A stretch of DNA of 64,000 nucleotides from Halostagnicola sp. A56 (GTDB lineage: Archaea; Halobacteriota; Halobacteria; Halobacteriales; Natrialbaceae), in contig NZ_JMIP02000014.1 in NCBI RefSeq assembly GCF_000691505.1, positions 113,943-177,942 on the forward strand. Direction: 5' to 3'. Shown piece after piece: positions 52,871 through 62,317 of the stretch (position 1 is the stretch's first letter; each line of letters opens with the position of its first letter). The notes beneath the pieces are model-generated. The model had not been told where the DNA came from. It worked only from the letters and a program-made list of their open reading frames with translations, and ran no database searches. Made by a program: the position numbers and the translations under genes.

Positions 52871-53718
52871 AGTTCGACCAGTTCGTTCTCGAGAGCGATG
52901 AACAACCCGGCGGCGACCAGATCCGCGGTCGTGCCCGGATTGATCCCTCGCGAAACCAGGTCGTCGGCGAACGATTCGACTGCCTCCCGGTCGGCCGCCT
53001 CGCCGTCGGCTCGAGTCAACTCGGCGGCCCGATTCACGACGTTCGTCGCGGTCTCCTCGCCGCGGCGTTTCGAGACGAGCGTGTCCGGCCGTTCCGCGAG
53101 GGCGGCCAGAAAGGCACTCGCGGCGCGGTCGGCGATCGGACCTCGCGCCCCAGCGATTCTATCGGCGATGTCGAACGAGCGCTCGAACCCTGTCACCCAC
53201 TCGCGAGCGACGTCGTCGCCGGGAACGCTTCGATCCATCACGTCGCGGAGCGTGAGCCCCCGCTCTTCGAGCGCCGGAGCGGCGCCGCTTCCGCGTCGAA
53301 CGTCGAGTGCCTCGAGTTCGGGGTCGGGTTCGGAAACGAAGACGTCGACGTGTTCAAACGCTCGGTAAAAGGCTTTTGCATCCGCGACGGTGGTGTCCGC
53401 GACGACCGACTCGGCGGCCGACCGCGAGAGTCCGTCGCCTGCCGCCTTCACGAGCGGAACGAGCAACAACAGGGCCCCGAACTGCGTGTTCCCCCCGCCC
53501 TGTTCGGCCATCCCTTCGACGGCGCGTTCGAACGACGGGCCGACCGACTCGCCCGACGCGGCCATTCGGAGGCCGTTCTGTGCCCCGACTGCACCCGCGA
53601 GGAAGTGTTCGAACAGCAGATCCTCGAGGTCCCGGTGCCGATCGACGTTGCCCGGTTTCGGCGTTCCGGCGACTTCGAGCAACAGCGCGAGTTCCGCGTT
53701 CTGGGAGGCGCTTCGCAT
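52867..53718 (-). CDS. CitG/MdcB-like (triphosphoribosyl-dephospho-CoA synthase family) protein
   Basis: A 283-residue helical protein. Family motifs: LLLEVAGTPKPGNVDRHRDL, EQGGGNTQFGALLLLVPLVK (with the ATP-site GGGNT), and ATNVVNRAAELTRADGEAAD, SRGINPGTTADLVAAGLFIA. The true enzyme makes the prosthetic group of citrate or malonate lyase, but neither lyase is encoded here, and archaeal members probably act on another coenzyme. Partnered with DUF447 by an ATGA overlap. Start at 53718 (MRSASQNAEL) rather than a longer frame. Confidence 0.8.
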   Translation of the reverse strand: MRSASQNAELALLLEVAGTPKPGNVDRHRDLEDLLFEHFLAGAVGAQNGLRMAASGESVGPSFERAVEGMAEQGGGNTQFGALLLLVPLVKAAGDGLSRSAAESVVADTTVADAKAFYRAFEHVDVFVSEPDPELEALDVRRGSGAAPALEERGLTLRDVMDRSVPGDDVAREWVTGFERSFDIADRIAGARGPIADRAASAFLAALAERPDTLVSKRRGEETATNVVNRAAELTRADGEAADREAVESFADDLVSRGINPGTTADLVAAGLFIALENELVEL

Positions 53719-53788
53719 ATGCACTGTCGTCGACTCTGTCGGCCGGCGGCTTAGGACTTGTTGGAAACGCACGGATAGCCCGGTGGAC

Positions 53789-54544
53789 TCATCGCGGGAC
53801 CGATCCCCGCTCGAGACCGAGGTGTGAGTTGACGGCGTTTCGGACGCGCTCGAGGACGATCGGGTTGTCGCTCGGCCGGCCGACGCTGACCGCGTCGGCC
53901 CCGTGATCGGCGTACTCGCGAACTGTCGGCTCGTCGCGAACGCCGTTGTTCGCGATGACGTACAGGCCCGTCTCGGCGACGATGTCGGCGATTACCGACT
54001 CGGAATCCATCGCGTCGACGTGTACGAACGCCGCGCCGGCGTCCTCGAGTTCGCTCGCGAGCGTCGGCAAGTCGACGCCGGGAACCTCCGCACGCACTTT
54101 GACGCCCGTCGTCGCCCCCGTCTCGGTCGCCGTCTCGACGTACGATCGAAGGCGGTCCGTGTCGGCGAGCAGTCGCTCGCCGCAGCCGACGGCACACAGC
54201 TCGTCTTGTCGACAGTGTGCGTTGATCTCCAGCAACGCCTCTCGATCCCGACAGACGCGAGCGGCGGGCACGAGTGCTTCCGCCGTCGTCGTTCGAACGT
54301 TGACCGCAGGCCGCATCGGGACCGACTCGAGGGCCTCGAGCTGGCGGTCGACGAACGCGAACGGGTCCGCCGGCAGGAACTCGTTGCGGTCGCGCTCGAC
54401 GAGTTCACGGGCCGCCGTCCGAGACCGTTCGTCGATCGCGATGCCGCCGAGAAACGCACAGCCGGCGAACGGTGCGCCCGTCCGCGCCCAGTCGGCGTCC
54501 GCCTCACCGCTGAGACTCGCTAGCGCGAGTGGTGGGGAGAACAT
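53789..54544 (-). CDS. Dihydrouridine-synthase-like TIM-barrel protein
   Basis: A 251-residue protein related to tRNA-dihydrouridine synthases but shorter and without their C-terminal RNA-binding part. Barrel segments: PPLALASLSGEADADWAR, LLEINAHCRQDELCAVGCGE (three Cys and a His, at the place of the DUS catalytic region), TGVKVRAEVPGVDLPTLASE and YVIANNGVRDEPTVREYADH, VSVGRPSDNPIVLERV. I recall such proteins next to cofD, and this gene lies 6 bases after cofD. It probably binds FMN; whether it modifies RNA is open. Confidence 0.72.
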   Translation of the reverse strand: MFSPPLALASLSGEADADWARTGAPFAGCAFLGGIAIDERSRTAARELVERDRNEFLPADPFAFVDRQLEALESVPMRPAVNVRTTTAEALVPAARVCRDREALLEINAHCRQDELCAVGCGERLLADTDRLRSYVETATETGATTGVKVRAEVPGVDLPTLASELEDAGAAFVHVDAMDSESVIADIVAETGLYVIANNGVRDEPTVREYADHGADAVSVGRPSDNPIVLERVRNAVNSHLGLERGSVPR

Positions 54545-54550
54545 ACTGGT

Positions 54551-55543
54551 TCACTCGACCCGTTCGATGGCGTTCGCCACCGTTCGAACGACGCGTTCGG
54601 CGTCGTCACTCGAGTCGATCCTGATGTCGGTTCGAATCGTGGGCTGGTCGAACTCGGTGTCGTCGGCCTCGTCGACGACGAACGCGTCGGCGAACGGGTA
54701 GGTCTCCGCGAGTCCGGCGGTCGAGGGCTCCGCGCCCGCGGCGTCCATCAACTGCCCGGCGGGGCCGGAGAACGCTTCGTCTCCGAGAAACGGCGAGACG
54801 ACGACGACCGGCGTCTGCCCGAGCGCGTCGGCGAACCCCGGAATTGAAAGCATCGGGCCGATGCTGGTCACTGGATTCGACGGCCCGATCACGACCGGAT
54901 CCGCGAGCGCCTCGAGCACGCCCGGGGCGGGGTCTGCGTCGTCAGATCCTCGGAACTCGACGTCCTCGACCGCGGGTTCTGCGTTCCATCCGACCCAGTA
55001 CTCCTGAAAGTGCATCGTCCTGTCCTCGGTGTGGACGAGGCTGGCGATGGAATCGTCGCTCATCGGCAGCAGATCGAACGGGACCTCGAACGCCGACGCC
55101 AGGGACGCGATCGCCTCGCTTAGGCTCCGTCCCTGATCGAGGAGGCTGGTTCGCGTGATGTGGACCGCGCGGTCGCGGTCGCCGATCGTCATGAATTCGC
55201 CGACGCCCGAAAAGCGCCGCCAGTCGGCGATCGCTCGACCGGCGGTCTGTCGGTCGTCCGGGAGGTACTGCGGGCCGGTCGGGAGGTCCGCCGCGTCGGC
55301 GATCTCGAGCAGTTCGGCGTTCGTTCGGTGGCTGTCGCCGTCGATCCCCCACCAGGTCTCGCGGTCGAGCACGTCGCCGCCCTGAAAGAGTAGTGTATCG
55401 ATGTCCGGGCAGACGAGCAATCCGCCGAGTTCGATGTCGTCGCCGGTGTTGACGACGACCGTCACGTCGTCCGGTGAGAATGCGGCATCCACTCCGTCGA
55501 GCAACTTCGGCGTCCCGGTACCGCCGGAGAGGAACGTAACCAT
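54551..55543 (-). CDS. cofD: CofD, F420 biosynthesis 2-phospho-L-lactate transferase
   Basis: Joins the activated lactyl unit (from GTP and phospholactate or phosphoenolpyruvate) to the deazaflavin Fo in coenzyme F420 synthesis. A 330-residue protein with the start [60 protein letters not shown] and [20 protein letters not shown]. These are the nucleotide and Fo binding segments of the family. The ATG at 55543 is used; GTG two codons earlier is possible. It heads a short cluster with the DUS-like, CitG-like and DUF447 genes. Confidence 0.94.
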   Translation of the reverse strand: MVTFLSGGTGTPKLLDGVDAAFSPDDVTVVVNTGDDIELGGLLVCPDIDTLLFQGGDVLDRETWWGIDGDSHRTNAELLEIADAADLPTGPQYLPDDRQTAGRAIADWRRFSGVGEFMTIGDRDRAVHITRTSLLDQGRSLSEAIASLASAFEVPFDLLPMSDDSIASLVHTEDRTMHFQEYWVGWNAEPAVEDVEFRGSDDADPAPGVLEALADPVVIGPSNPVTSIGPMLSIPGFADALGQTPVVVVSPFLGDEAFSGPAGQLMDAAGAEPSTAGLAETYPFADAFVVDEADDTEFDQPTIRTDIRIDSSDDAERVVRTVANAIERVE

Positions 55544-55608
55544 ACGCACACACGCGTCCGGCGGTACTTAGTCCCTTTCAGGCCGTTCCGTGGGGACCCG
55601 GCCGCGGC

Positions 55609-57186
55609 TCACTCGCCCGCCCAATCCGCGAAGCTTCCCTCGAGAAGCGTCTCCGATTGTCGATCGACGTACGCGCGTTGCATCGACTCGATCGCCGTCT
55701 CGAGGTCGTCGCCTTCCTCGAGCGCGCGACGCACTCGATCGTGTTTCCACTGCGCTGGCGTGAGTCCCTGCCGGACGCGGTGTCTGAGTGGGTAGAGGTA
55801 CTTTGCGGCTTCTTCCTCGGTGAGTCCGCGGTTGGTCAGTCCGTCTTCCGCGTGGGCCAGCAGGTCGTCGTACAATTCGAACGTGTCGGTCGTCTCCTTG
55901 CCATCGTTGGTGATCCACGTCATGTTCGCGTCGAGCCCCGACTGCATCGCCGCGTAGAAGTTCTCGTGGGCGTGTTCCCAGTCGAGTTCGTAGACCGGGT
56001 GCTCGAGGCGGACCAGGCTCTCGAGCAGTCCGGCGAAAGCGGCCTGGAAGGCGACCGAATCCCGAACCGTCGGCTGGGCGGGGATCGGGCGGAACTCGAT
56101 GCGGGCGTTTGCCGCCGAGCGCGTCGCGCCGTCGAAGACGGGCCGGACCCAGCGCCAGTAGGTGCCGTGTTTGCGTCGGAAGTGCGGGAACTGGTCGTCG
56201 AAGCGGTCGCCGGTTTCGACTGGCATCGGCACGAGCGTGTCGTCCTCGACGATCCGCTCGATCGCCTCCTCGACCTGCCCCAGGTCGCGTGGGAACCGCA
56301 CCTTCCCCTCAGAGGTGTGGCGCTCGTTGAGCACGGATTCGAAGACGCTGATTCGGTGTTCCATCCACGCGTCCGCGAGGACGTCCTCGGGCGCGACGCC
56401 CTCGTCGTAACAGTCCGCGGGGAAAAACGGGGAGTTGACGCCGAGCGCGAGCAGCGGGCCGGCGATGCGAAGCGCGTAGTTGAAATACAGCGGGAGGTCG
56501 ATCGCGTGGGGTACCTGATAGTGGGGCTGGATCGACGTGATGAGGCTCTCGGGCATGACGGTGTCGGCCTCGAGAGACACGTTCGGGGCGTCGATCTCCA
56601 TGGCGGCCGACTGGGCGCGGTCGGTGTTGGCCATCGCGTGGTACCGGCCCGAGTCGCTCATGTTCGTCGCGATTCGGATCTGCTGGCCGTCTCCTTGCCC
56701 GGTCGCTTCACTGTCGTCGCTCCCGTTGGCAACCGTCCGTTCGACGCTATCCGTGAGGTATGTCGTCGCGTCCTCGCCCTCGGGCGGGATCGTCCACATG
56801 GCGTCGCTGACGAGGCGCATCCTCTCCGAGTTGGTGACGTCCAGGGCCGTCCGCAGGCGGGCTTTGACCTCCGACTCCTGGGCTCGAAGCCCGTCTGCGT
56901 TCAGCGGCTGCGGGCTCGTCGTCATCTCCGCGTTGTGGAGTCCGAGTTCCTTCTCGAACCCGATCAACTCGAGGAGCCGGCGGGGTACCCGGCGGAGCGA
57001 ACACGCCTCGGATTCGATCGCGTAGAACTCGTACTCGAGGCCAACGATCGCCTGCGGGTTGTCGAAGACCCCGTCGTCGATCGCCTGGATAATCGTTTCG
57101 GCGTCAGCCTCGGCCCGAGAGCGAAACTCCTCGGCATCGACCGTCAGTACGTCCGCGACCCGCGCAGCGAGTTCCTCCTCTGGCAT
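55609..57186 (-). CDS. GCS2-like carboxylate-amine ligase, haloarchaeal
   Basis: A 525-residue protein of the glutamate-cysteine-ligase type-2 superfamily. AIVGLEYEFYAIESEACSLR is the substrate-facing start of the fold, with the metal-binding Glu residues; NAEMTTSPQPLNADGLRAQE, PHYQVPHAIDLPLYFNYALR, NSPFFPADCYDEG and NARIEFRPIPAQPTVRDSVA follow. It is clearly longer than the gamma-glutamylcysteine ligase GshA I know from Haloferax, so I do not assign that function. It may ligate another amino acid or polyamine. Convergent with no neighbour; cofD lies 66 bases downstream on the same strand. Confidence 0.72.
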   Translation of the reverse strand: MPEEELAARVADVLTVDAEEFRSRAEADAETIIQAIDDGVFDNPQAIVGLEYEFYAIESEACSLRRVPRRLLELIGFEKELGLHNAEMTTSPQPLNADGLRAQESEVKARLRTALDVTNSERMRLVSDAMWTIPPEGEDATTYLTDSVERTVANGSDDSEATGQGDGQQIRIATNMSDSGRYHAMANTDRAQSAAMEIDAPNVSLEADTVMPESLITSIQPHYQVPHAIDLPLYFNYALRIAGPLLALGVNSPFFPADCYDEGVAPEDVLADAWMEHRISVFESVLNERHTSEGKVRFPRDLGQVEEAIERIVEDDTLVPMPVETGDRFDDQFPHFRRKHGTYWRWVRPVFDGATRSAANARIEFRPIPAQPTVRDSVAFQAAFAGLLESLVRLEHPVYELDWEHAHENFYAAMQSGLDANMTWITNDGKETTDTFELYDDLLAHAEDGLTNRGLTEEEAAKYLYPLRHRVRQGLTPAQWKHDRVRRALEEGDDLETAIESMQRAYVDRQSETLLEGSFADWAGE

Positions 57187-57365
57187 ACCTGCGAGTGAGT
57201 GCCCGACTGCCTTGAAGGCACGCCCATCGAGACGGCGCAGGTGGCGCTGTCACACCGTCGGTCCTCGCGAGCGGCCGACGGCGAACGAGACCGCTTCCGC
57301 GAGCGTGAGTTCCGCCGTCGCGCCAGTCAATTCGTTTAACACGGCCAACTGCGTAGCCACCGCCG

Positions 57366-59140
57366 ATGGAGTTCGCCACGTTCACGGAGCGGGCCGCCGC
57401 GATCGAAGCCGAGCCAGCGGATCTCGAGATCGTCGACCTCGTCCGAGCCCTCCTCGAGGAGAGTGCGGCAGGTGGCTCGAGTGACGAACGGGGGGACGGC
57501 GACCGGGCCGCGGACGAACTCGAAATACTCGTGCGGTTCGTACAGGGGCGGGTCTTTCCGGCGTGGGACTCAACCACACTCGATATCGGCCCGAGTTCGT
57601 GTTACGAAGCTATCGCTCGGGCCGCCGGCACGAACGTCGGTCCGGCCGACGTCGAGGATCGGCTTGCGGACCTCGGCGAGATCGGCGAGGTCGCCGCGAG
57701 CTACGAGTACGGTGGCCAGCAGGGACTGGGCGCGTTCACCGAATCAGCCGGCGGTGCGGACGAAGACGCGCTCACCGTCCGCGAGGTCGATCGAACGCTT
57801 CGCGATCTCGCCGCGGCGGACGGCGACGGCAGCGCCGACCGGAAGATCGACATCCTCTTCGGGCTGTTCAACCGCTGTGCGAGCGAGGAAGCCAGGTACC
57901 TCGCCAGACTCGTCCTCTCGGAGATGCGAATCGGCGTCGGCGAGGGCACCGTGCGGGACGCCATCGCGGCCGCGTTCGACGTGCCGACCGAGCGGGTCGA
58001 ACGCGCCTTGCAGGTGTCGAACGACTACGGCCGGGTCGCTCGAGTCGCTCGCGAGGAGGGCCGGGAGGGACTGGACGCGATGGACCTCGAGGTCGGCCGA
58101 CCGGTGCAGGCGATGCTCGCCCAGACGGGGACGGTGACCGACGCCTCGAGGAGTGGCCCGAAGCCGCCGTCGAGTGGAAGTACGACGGCGCGCGAGTGCA
58201 GCTTCACTACGACCCCGGCGCTGGGGAACCGAGCGCGTCCACGTCCGAGACGCGCGTCTTCTCGAGGAACATGGAGGACGTGACGGACGCGCTTCCGGAG
58301 GTCGTCGAGTTCGCCGAGCAGCGACTGGATCGGCCGGCCATCCTCGACGGGGAGGTCGTTGCCGTCGACGAGTCGGGGTCGCCGCTTCCCTTTCAGGAAG
58401 TGCTCAAGCGCTTCCGACGGAAACACGATGTCGCGAAAGCCCGCGAGGACGTGACCGTCGAGCCGGTGTTCTTCGACTGTCTCCACGCCGACGGGACGGA
58501 TTTGCTCGAGTCGCCGCTTACGGATCGACACGACCGACTCGTCGAGTTGCTCGCGGATGAGGAGGCGTCTGCTGTGGAGTCTCCCGGCGAGATTCGGGGG
58601 CTCTCGCTGCTCTGGCGAACGGACGATCCCGAGGAGATCGAGGCGATCGACGCCGACGCGCTCGAGGCCGGTCACGAGGGGATCATGCTCAAAGATCCCA
58701 ACTCGACGTACTCGCCGGGGCGGCGCGGGAAACACTGGCGAAAGCGAAAACCCGACGTGGAGACGCTCGATTGTGTCGTGACCGGGGCCGAGTGGGGCGA
58801 GGGCCGACGCGCGACCTTCCTCGGCACCTTCGAACTCTCGGTTCGTACCGACGACTCCGGCGAGTCCCTCGAGACGGTCGGCAAGGTCGCGACGGGGATC
58901 ACCGACGAGACGTTAGCGGATTTGACGGATCTGCTCGAGCCCCACATCGCGGCCGAGGAAGGACAGGAAGTGGAGTTAGCGTCCGAGGTCGTCTTCGAGG
59001 TCGGCTACGAGGAGGTTCAGTCCTCGCCGACGTACTCCTCGGGGTACGCGCTTCGCTTTCCGCGGTTTCAGGGCGTGCGCCACGACAAGGATCCGGCCGA
59101 CGCGGACTCGCTCGAGCGTCTCGAGCGATTGCAAGCATAG
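57366..59140 (+). CDS. lig: ATP-dependent DNA ligase, frameshifted in this sequence at ~58145
   Basis: Seals nicks in DNA by adenylyl transfer; about 591 residues expected. The N-terminal DNA-binding part (MEFATFTERAAAIEAEPADL ... VGRPVQAMLAQTGTVTDA) ends in one frame; the adjacent frame carries LEEWPEAAVEWKYDGARVQL with the adenylated Lys272, then VFSRNMEDVTDALPEVVEFA, ILDGEVVAVDESG, VFFDCLHADGTDLLESPLTD and the OB-fold. Adding one C at 58145 (GCCTCGAG read as GCCCTCGAG) joins the two to TDALEEWPEAA. A single missing base in a C-run in an essential gene is most simply a sequence error. The start is at 57366 (the family's usual MEFxxFxxxxxxIE). Confidence 0.9.
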
Positions 59141-59183
59141 GGGTCAGTGTCTCGAAGGAGGCGCGAGCGATCACATGTAAGCA

Positions 59184-59191
59184 CCCTTAAG
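59184..59191 (+). promoter_or_regulatory. TATA-like box of the hisC transcript
   Basis: CCCTTAAG lies about 25-32 bases before the hisC ATG. The gap after lig is 75 bases and hisC, the kinase and the phosphatidyltransferase follow as one overlapping group. Confidence 0.5.
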
Positions 59192-59215
59192 AGCCGCGGG
59201 AAACTGGATTCCCGT

Positions 59216-60376
59216 ATGCAACCGCGCGATCTGTCCGACCACGTCGCATACCAGGCCGGTCGGGGGATCGAGGAGGTCGCCCGCGAACTCGGGCGTGATC
59301 CCGCCGAATTCATCAAACTCGCCTCCAACGAGAACCCCCACGGTCCCTCGCCCGCCGCCGTCGAGGCTATCCGAGAGACCGCCTCGAGCGTCAACGCCTA
59401 TCCGAAAGCCGCCCACGCGGACCTCACCGCGGCTATCGCGGCCGAGTGGGGCGTCGACGACTCGCAGGTGTGGCTCGCCAACGGCGGCGACGGCGCGCTG
59501 GATTACCTCCACCGGGCGATGCTAGAACCCGACGACGCCGTGTTGGTCCCCGAACCGGGCTTCGCCTACTACGGCATGAGCGCCCGATTCCACCACGGCG
59601 CGGTCGAGACCTACGCCCTCGAGCGCGCTTCGGACTTCGAACAGACTGCCGACCCCGTGCTCGAGGCCTACGACGGCGAGCGGGTCGTCTACCTGACGAG
59701 CCCGCACAACCCGACGGGTACGACGATCGAACTCGCGGAAATCGAGCGTATCGCCGAGGAAACCGCCGAGGAAACCCTCGTCGTCGTCGACGAGGCCTAC
59801 GGCGAGTTCGCCGGGGTCGACAGCGCGCTCGCGCTGACCCAGGGTCGCGACGGGTACGACGCTCGCGACGATGTCGCGATCGTGCGAACGTTCTCGAAGG
59901 CCTACGGCCTCGCCGGGGTCCGACTCGGCTACGCCGTCGTTCCCGAGGCGTGGGGTGATGCCTACGCGCGCGTGAACACCCCCTTCGCGGCGAGCGAACT
60001 GGCCTGCCGTGCTGGACTCGCGGCCTTCGACGACGACGAGCACGTCGAGCGAACCGTTGAAACGACCCTCGAGTCGCGCGAATACATGCGTGAGAACATC
60101 GACGCGCACGTCTGGCCGAGTGAGGGAAATTTCGTCCTCGTCGCCGTCGGCGACGCTTCAACCGTTGCCGAGGAGATGCAACAGCGGGGCGTCATCGTCC
60201 GCGACTGCACGAGTTTCGGTCTACCGGGATGTATCCGGATCACCTGCGGGACCGACGCCGAAACCGAACGCGCGGTCGAGACGCTGAACGGGGTCCTCGC
60301 GGATCTCGGACTCCCCGAGGGCGGGACGGTCGAGGACGCCGCGGACCCGAACGCGCCGGAGGTGTCCGACTCGTGA
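59216..60376 (+). CDS. hisC: Histidinol-phosphate aminotransferase
   Basis: PLP enzyme of histidine synthesis, 386 residues. PLP Lys228 lies in RTFSKAYGLAGVRLGYA; other signatures are IKLASNENPHGPSPAAVEAI, AYPKAAHADLTAAIA, GFAYYGMSARFHHG, VVYLTSPHNPTGT and VVVDEAYGEFAG. The ATG at 59216 is supported by its promoter. The C-terminal tail is acidic. The kinase gene overlaps its stop by GTGA. Confidence 0.93.
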   Translation: MQPRDLSDHVAYQAGRGIEEVARELGRDPAEFIKLASNENPHGPSPAAVEAIRETASSVNAYPKAAHADLTAAIAAEWGVDDSQVWLANGGDGALDYLHRAMLEPDDAVLVPEPGFAYYGMSARFHHGAVETYALERASDFEQTADPVLEAYDGERVVYLTSPHNPTGTTIELAEIERIAEETAEETLVVVDEAYGEFAGVDSALALTQGRDGYDARDDVAIVRTFSKAYGLAGVRLGYAVVPEAWGDAYARVNTPFAASELACRAGLAAFDDDEHVERTVETTLESREYMRENIDAHVWPSEGNFVLVAVGDASTVAEEMQQRGVIVRDCTSFGLPGCIRITCGTDAETERAVETLNGVLADLGLPEGGTVEDAADPNAPEVSDS

Positions 60377-60933
60377 GAGTCGCCGTGACTGGAACCCCCG
60401 GAACCGGAAAAACCACCGCGACGGACGCGCTGGCGGCTCGAGCGGCCGCGGGAGATTCGCCGTCCGATCGGCTCGATATCGGCGATTCGACCCTCGAGGT
60501 CGTCCACTTGAACGAGGTGCTCGAAGACGAGGCGTTGTACACCGAAGTCGACGAGGACCGACAGAGCAAGGTCGCGGACATGGACGCGCTCGAGGCGTGG
60601 CTCGAGGGACGAGACGACGTGCTGATCGAGTCGCACCTCGCACACCACTTCGACGCCGACCGGGTCGCCGTGTTGCGATGCGAGCCGGAAACGCTCGAAA
60701 CGCGACTCGCAGACCGCGGCGAGACGGCGGCCAAAGCGAGCGAGAACGCCGAAAGCGAAGCGCTCGACGTGATCCTCGGCGAAACCGTCGATCGGCACGG
60801 CCTCGAGTCGGTCTACGAGATCGACACGACGAATCGGACGCCCGAGGAAGTCGCCGATGCACTCTGTGCGGTCGTGACGGGCGAGCGCGAGCCGTCCGCG
60901 GGCGAAGTCGACTTCGTGGGGTATCTCACATGA
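60373..60933 (+). CDS. Adenylate kinase-like ATPase (Fap7/AK6 type)
   Basis: A 186-residue P-loop kinase of the archaeal AK6/Fap7 family (COG1936), known for adenylate kinase activity and for a role in small-subunit assembly. Walker A is GTPGTGKTT at the N terminus; the lid-like region is in the middle (RLADRGETAAKASENAESEA), and NTEEVADAL-like TNRTPEEVADALCAVV near the end. The GTG at 60373 forms the GTGA overlap with hisC and gives MRVAVTGTPGTGKTT. The gene ends in an overlap with the phosphatidyltransferase. Confidence 0.82.
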   Translation: MRVAVTGTPGTGKTTATDALAARAAAGDSPSDRLDIGDSTLEVVHLNEVLEDEALYTEVDEDRQSKVADMDALEAWLEGRDDVLIESHLAHHFDADRVAVLRCEPETLETRLADRGETAAKASENAESEALDVILGETVDRHGLESVYEIDTTNRTPEEVADALCAVVTGEREPSAGEVDFVGYLT

Positions 60934-61544
60934 CGCTGGATCAGTTCAGGCCGTACATCTCGAAATTCCTAGATCCGTTCGTCAAGGGATTCGATCGGAT
61001 CGGGATGACGCCGAACGGGGTCAGCGTACTGGCGTTCGGTATGGCTATCGCGGCGGCCGTCGCCTTCGCGCTCGGCGGTCGAGGCGATCCGATCTGGTTC
61101 GTCGCCGCGGCGTTTCTGGTCTTCGTCAACGGCTGGCTGGATATTATCGACGGCGCGCTCGCGCGCGAGCAAGACGTCGCGTCCGCCGGCGGTGACCTGC
61201 TCGATCACGTGCTGGATCGGTACGCCGACATCGTCGTCATCGCCGGACTGGCCGCCGGTATCGAGGACTACGTCCTCGGATTCCTCGCGGTCACCGGAGT
61301 CGTGATGACCTCCTACCTCGGGACGCAGGCACAGGCGGTCGGTCTGGACCGGGTCTACGGCGGCCTCGTCGGGAGAGCAGATCGGCTCGCGATCATCGGC
61401 GCTGTCGGCTTTCTCGCCTACCCGCTCGCTGACGTGACACCAGGTGGACTCACCGTCGTCGGCTGGCTGCTGGTCTTTCTCGGCGTCGTCGGACACCTCA
61501 CTGCACTGCAGCGGTTTTACTACTCCTGGTCGGCGCTCGACTGA
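60930..61544 (+). CDS. CDP-alcohol phosphatidyltransferase family membrane enzyme
   Basis: A 204-residue integral enzyme with about six hydrophobic segments. The CDP-alcohol transferase motif is complete: DIIDGALAR, followed by GGDLLDHVLDRYAD at the correct spacing (D..DG..AR........G...D...D). It makes a phospholipid head group by replacing CMP in CDP-archaeol; the partner alcohol is not visible, and archaetidylinositol phosphate synthesis is one candidate. Co-translated with the kinase (ATGA-type overlap) in the group that starts at hisC. Confidence 0.85.
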   Translation: MTLDQFRPYISKFLDPFVKGFDRIGMTPNGVSVLAFGMAIAAAVAFALGGRGDPIWFVAAAFLVFVNGWLDIIDGALAREQDVASAGGDLLDHVLDRYADIVVIAGLAAGIEDYVLGFLAVTGVVMTSYLGTQAQAVGLDRVYGGLVGRADRLAIIGAVGFLAYPLADVTPGGLTVVGWLLVFLGVVGHLTALQRFYYSWSALD

Positions 61545-61610
61545 TCGCGGTGCGCTCGAAGTGATCCTCGAGCGAAGCGCTCGTTTTGTCGCCTCGATGC
61601 TCGCCGCATG

Positions 61611-61618
61611 GTTTATCA
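61611..61618 (+). promoter_or_regulatory. TATA-like box of the aMBF1 gene
   Basis: GTTTATCA lies 29 bases before the ATG at 61642, the spacing of a leaderless transcript. Confidence 0.5.
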
Positions 61619-61641
61619 CGCGCCGGAATATAGACTCTCTC

Positions 61642-62199
61642 ATGGTTCAGTGCGAAATGTGTGGCGCCGAGACGTCGTCCCCGAAAACGATCAAAGTTGA
61701 GGGTGCCAAGCTTGACGTGTGTTCGGATTGCACAGATTTCGGCACCGAGGTGAAGACGGGTTCCTCGAGTTCGAGTACGTCGACGAAGTATTCGACGGGT
61801 TCGAGCTCCGGCGGCTCTTCGGGCTCGAGTTCGAGCGCCAACGCCTCGAGTTCGACTTCGAGCGGTTCCGCGAGTTCCGGCGGGTCGACCCGCCGGACGG
61901 ACATGTTCGACGACATGGACGAGATCGCGACCGACTACGACGACCGGATCCGTCAGGCTCGCGAACAGAAGGGACTCAGCCAGTCGGAACTCGCGAACGA
62001 ACTCAACGAGAAGGCGAGTCTCATCACCAAACTCGAGCGCGGCGATACGCTCCCGACCGACAGCGTGCAGTCGAAACTCGAGAAGTTCCTCGACGTGAGC
62101 CTCTCCGGCGAGGTCGGCTCGAGCGAGGACGCCGACTGGGACGGCGGCTCCGCGAGCGGGAGTTACACCCTCGGCGACGTGGTCAAGCGAAAGGACTGA
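61642..62199 (+). CDS. Archaeal multiprotein bridging factor 1 (aMBF1)
   Basis: A 185-residue protein with an N-terminal zinc ribbon ([29 protein letters not shown]; four Cys), a ~55-residue Ser/Gly linker (about residues 40-95) and a helix-turn-helix domain ([40 protein letters not shown]). In Archaea the family is linked to ribosomes and transcription coupling. The linker is unusually rich in serine and much longer than in other archaea I know. Confidence 0.88.
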   Translation: MVQCEMCGAETSSPKTIKVEGAKLDVCSDCTDFGTEVKTGSSSSSTSTKYSTGSSSGGSSGSSSSANASSSTSSGSASSGGSTRRTDMFDDMDEIATDYDDRIRQAREQKGLSQSELANELNEKASLITKLERGDTLPTDSVQSKLEKFLDVSLSGEVGSSEDADWDGGSASGSYTLGDVVKRKD

Positions 62200-62317
62200 T
62201 CGGACTCGCTTCGGCGGTACACCTCTCGATCATAGTCGTACTTCGGACCGTTTCGTCGACCCATCGATCCGCACGACTGTCGAAACCTCTTTCCGTTCTC
62301 GCGGGCCTGTCTCGGGT

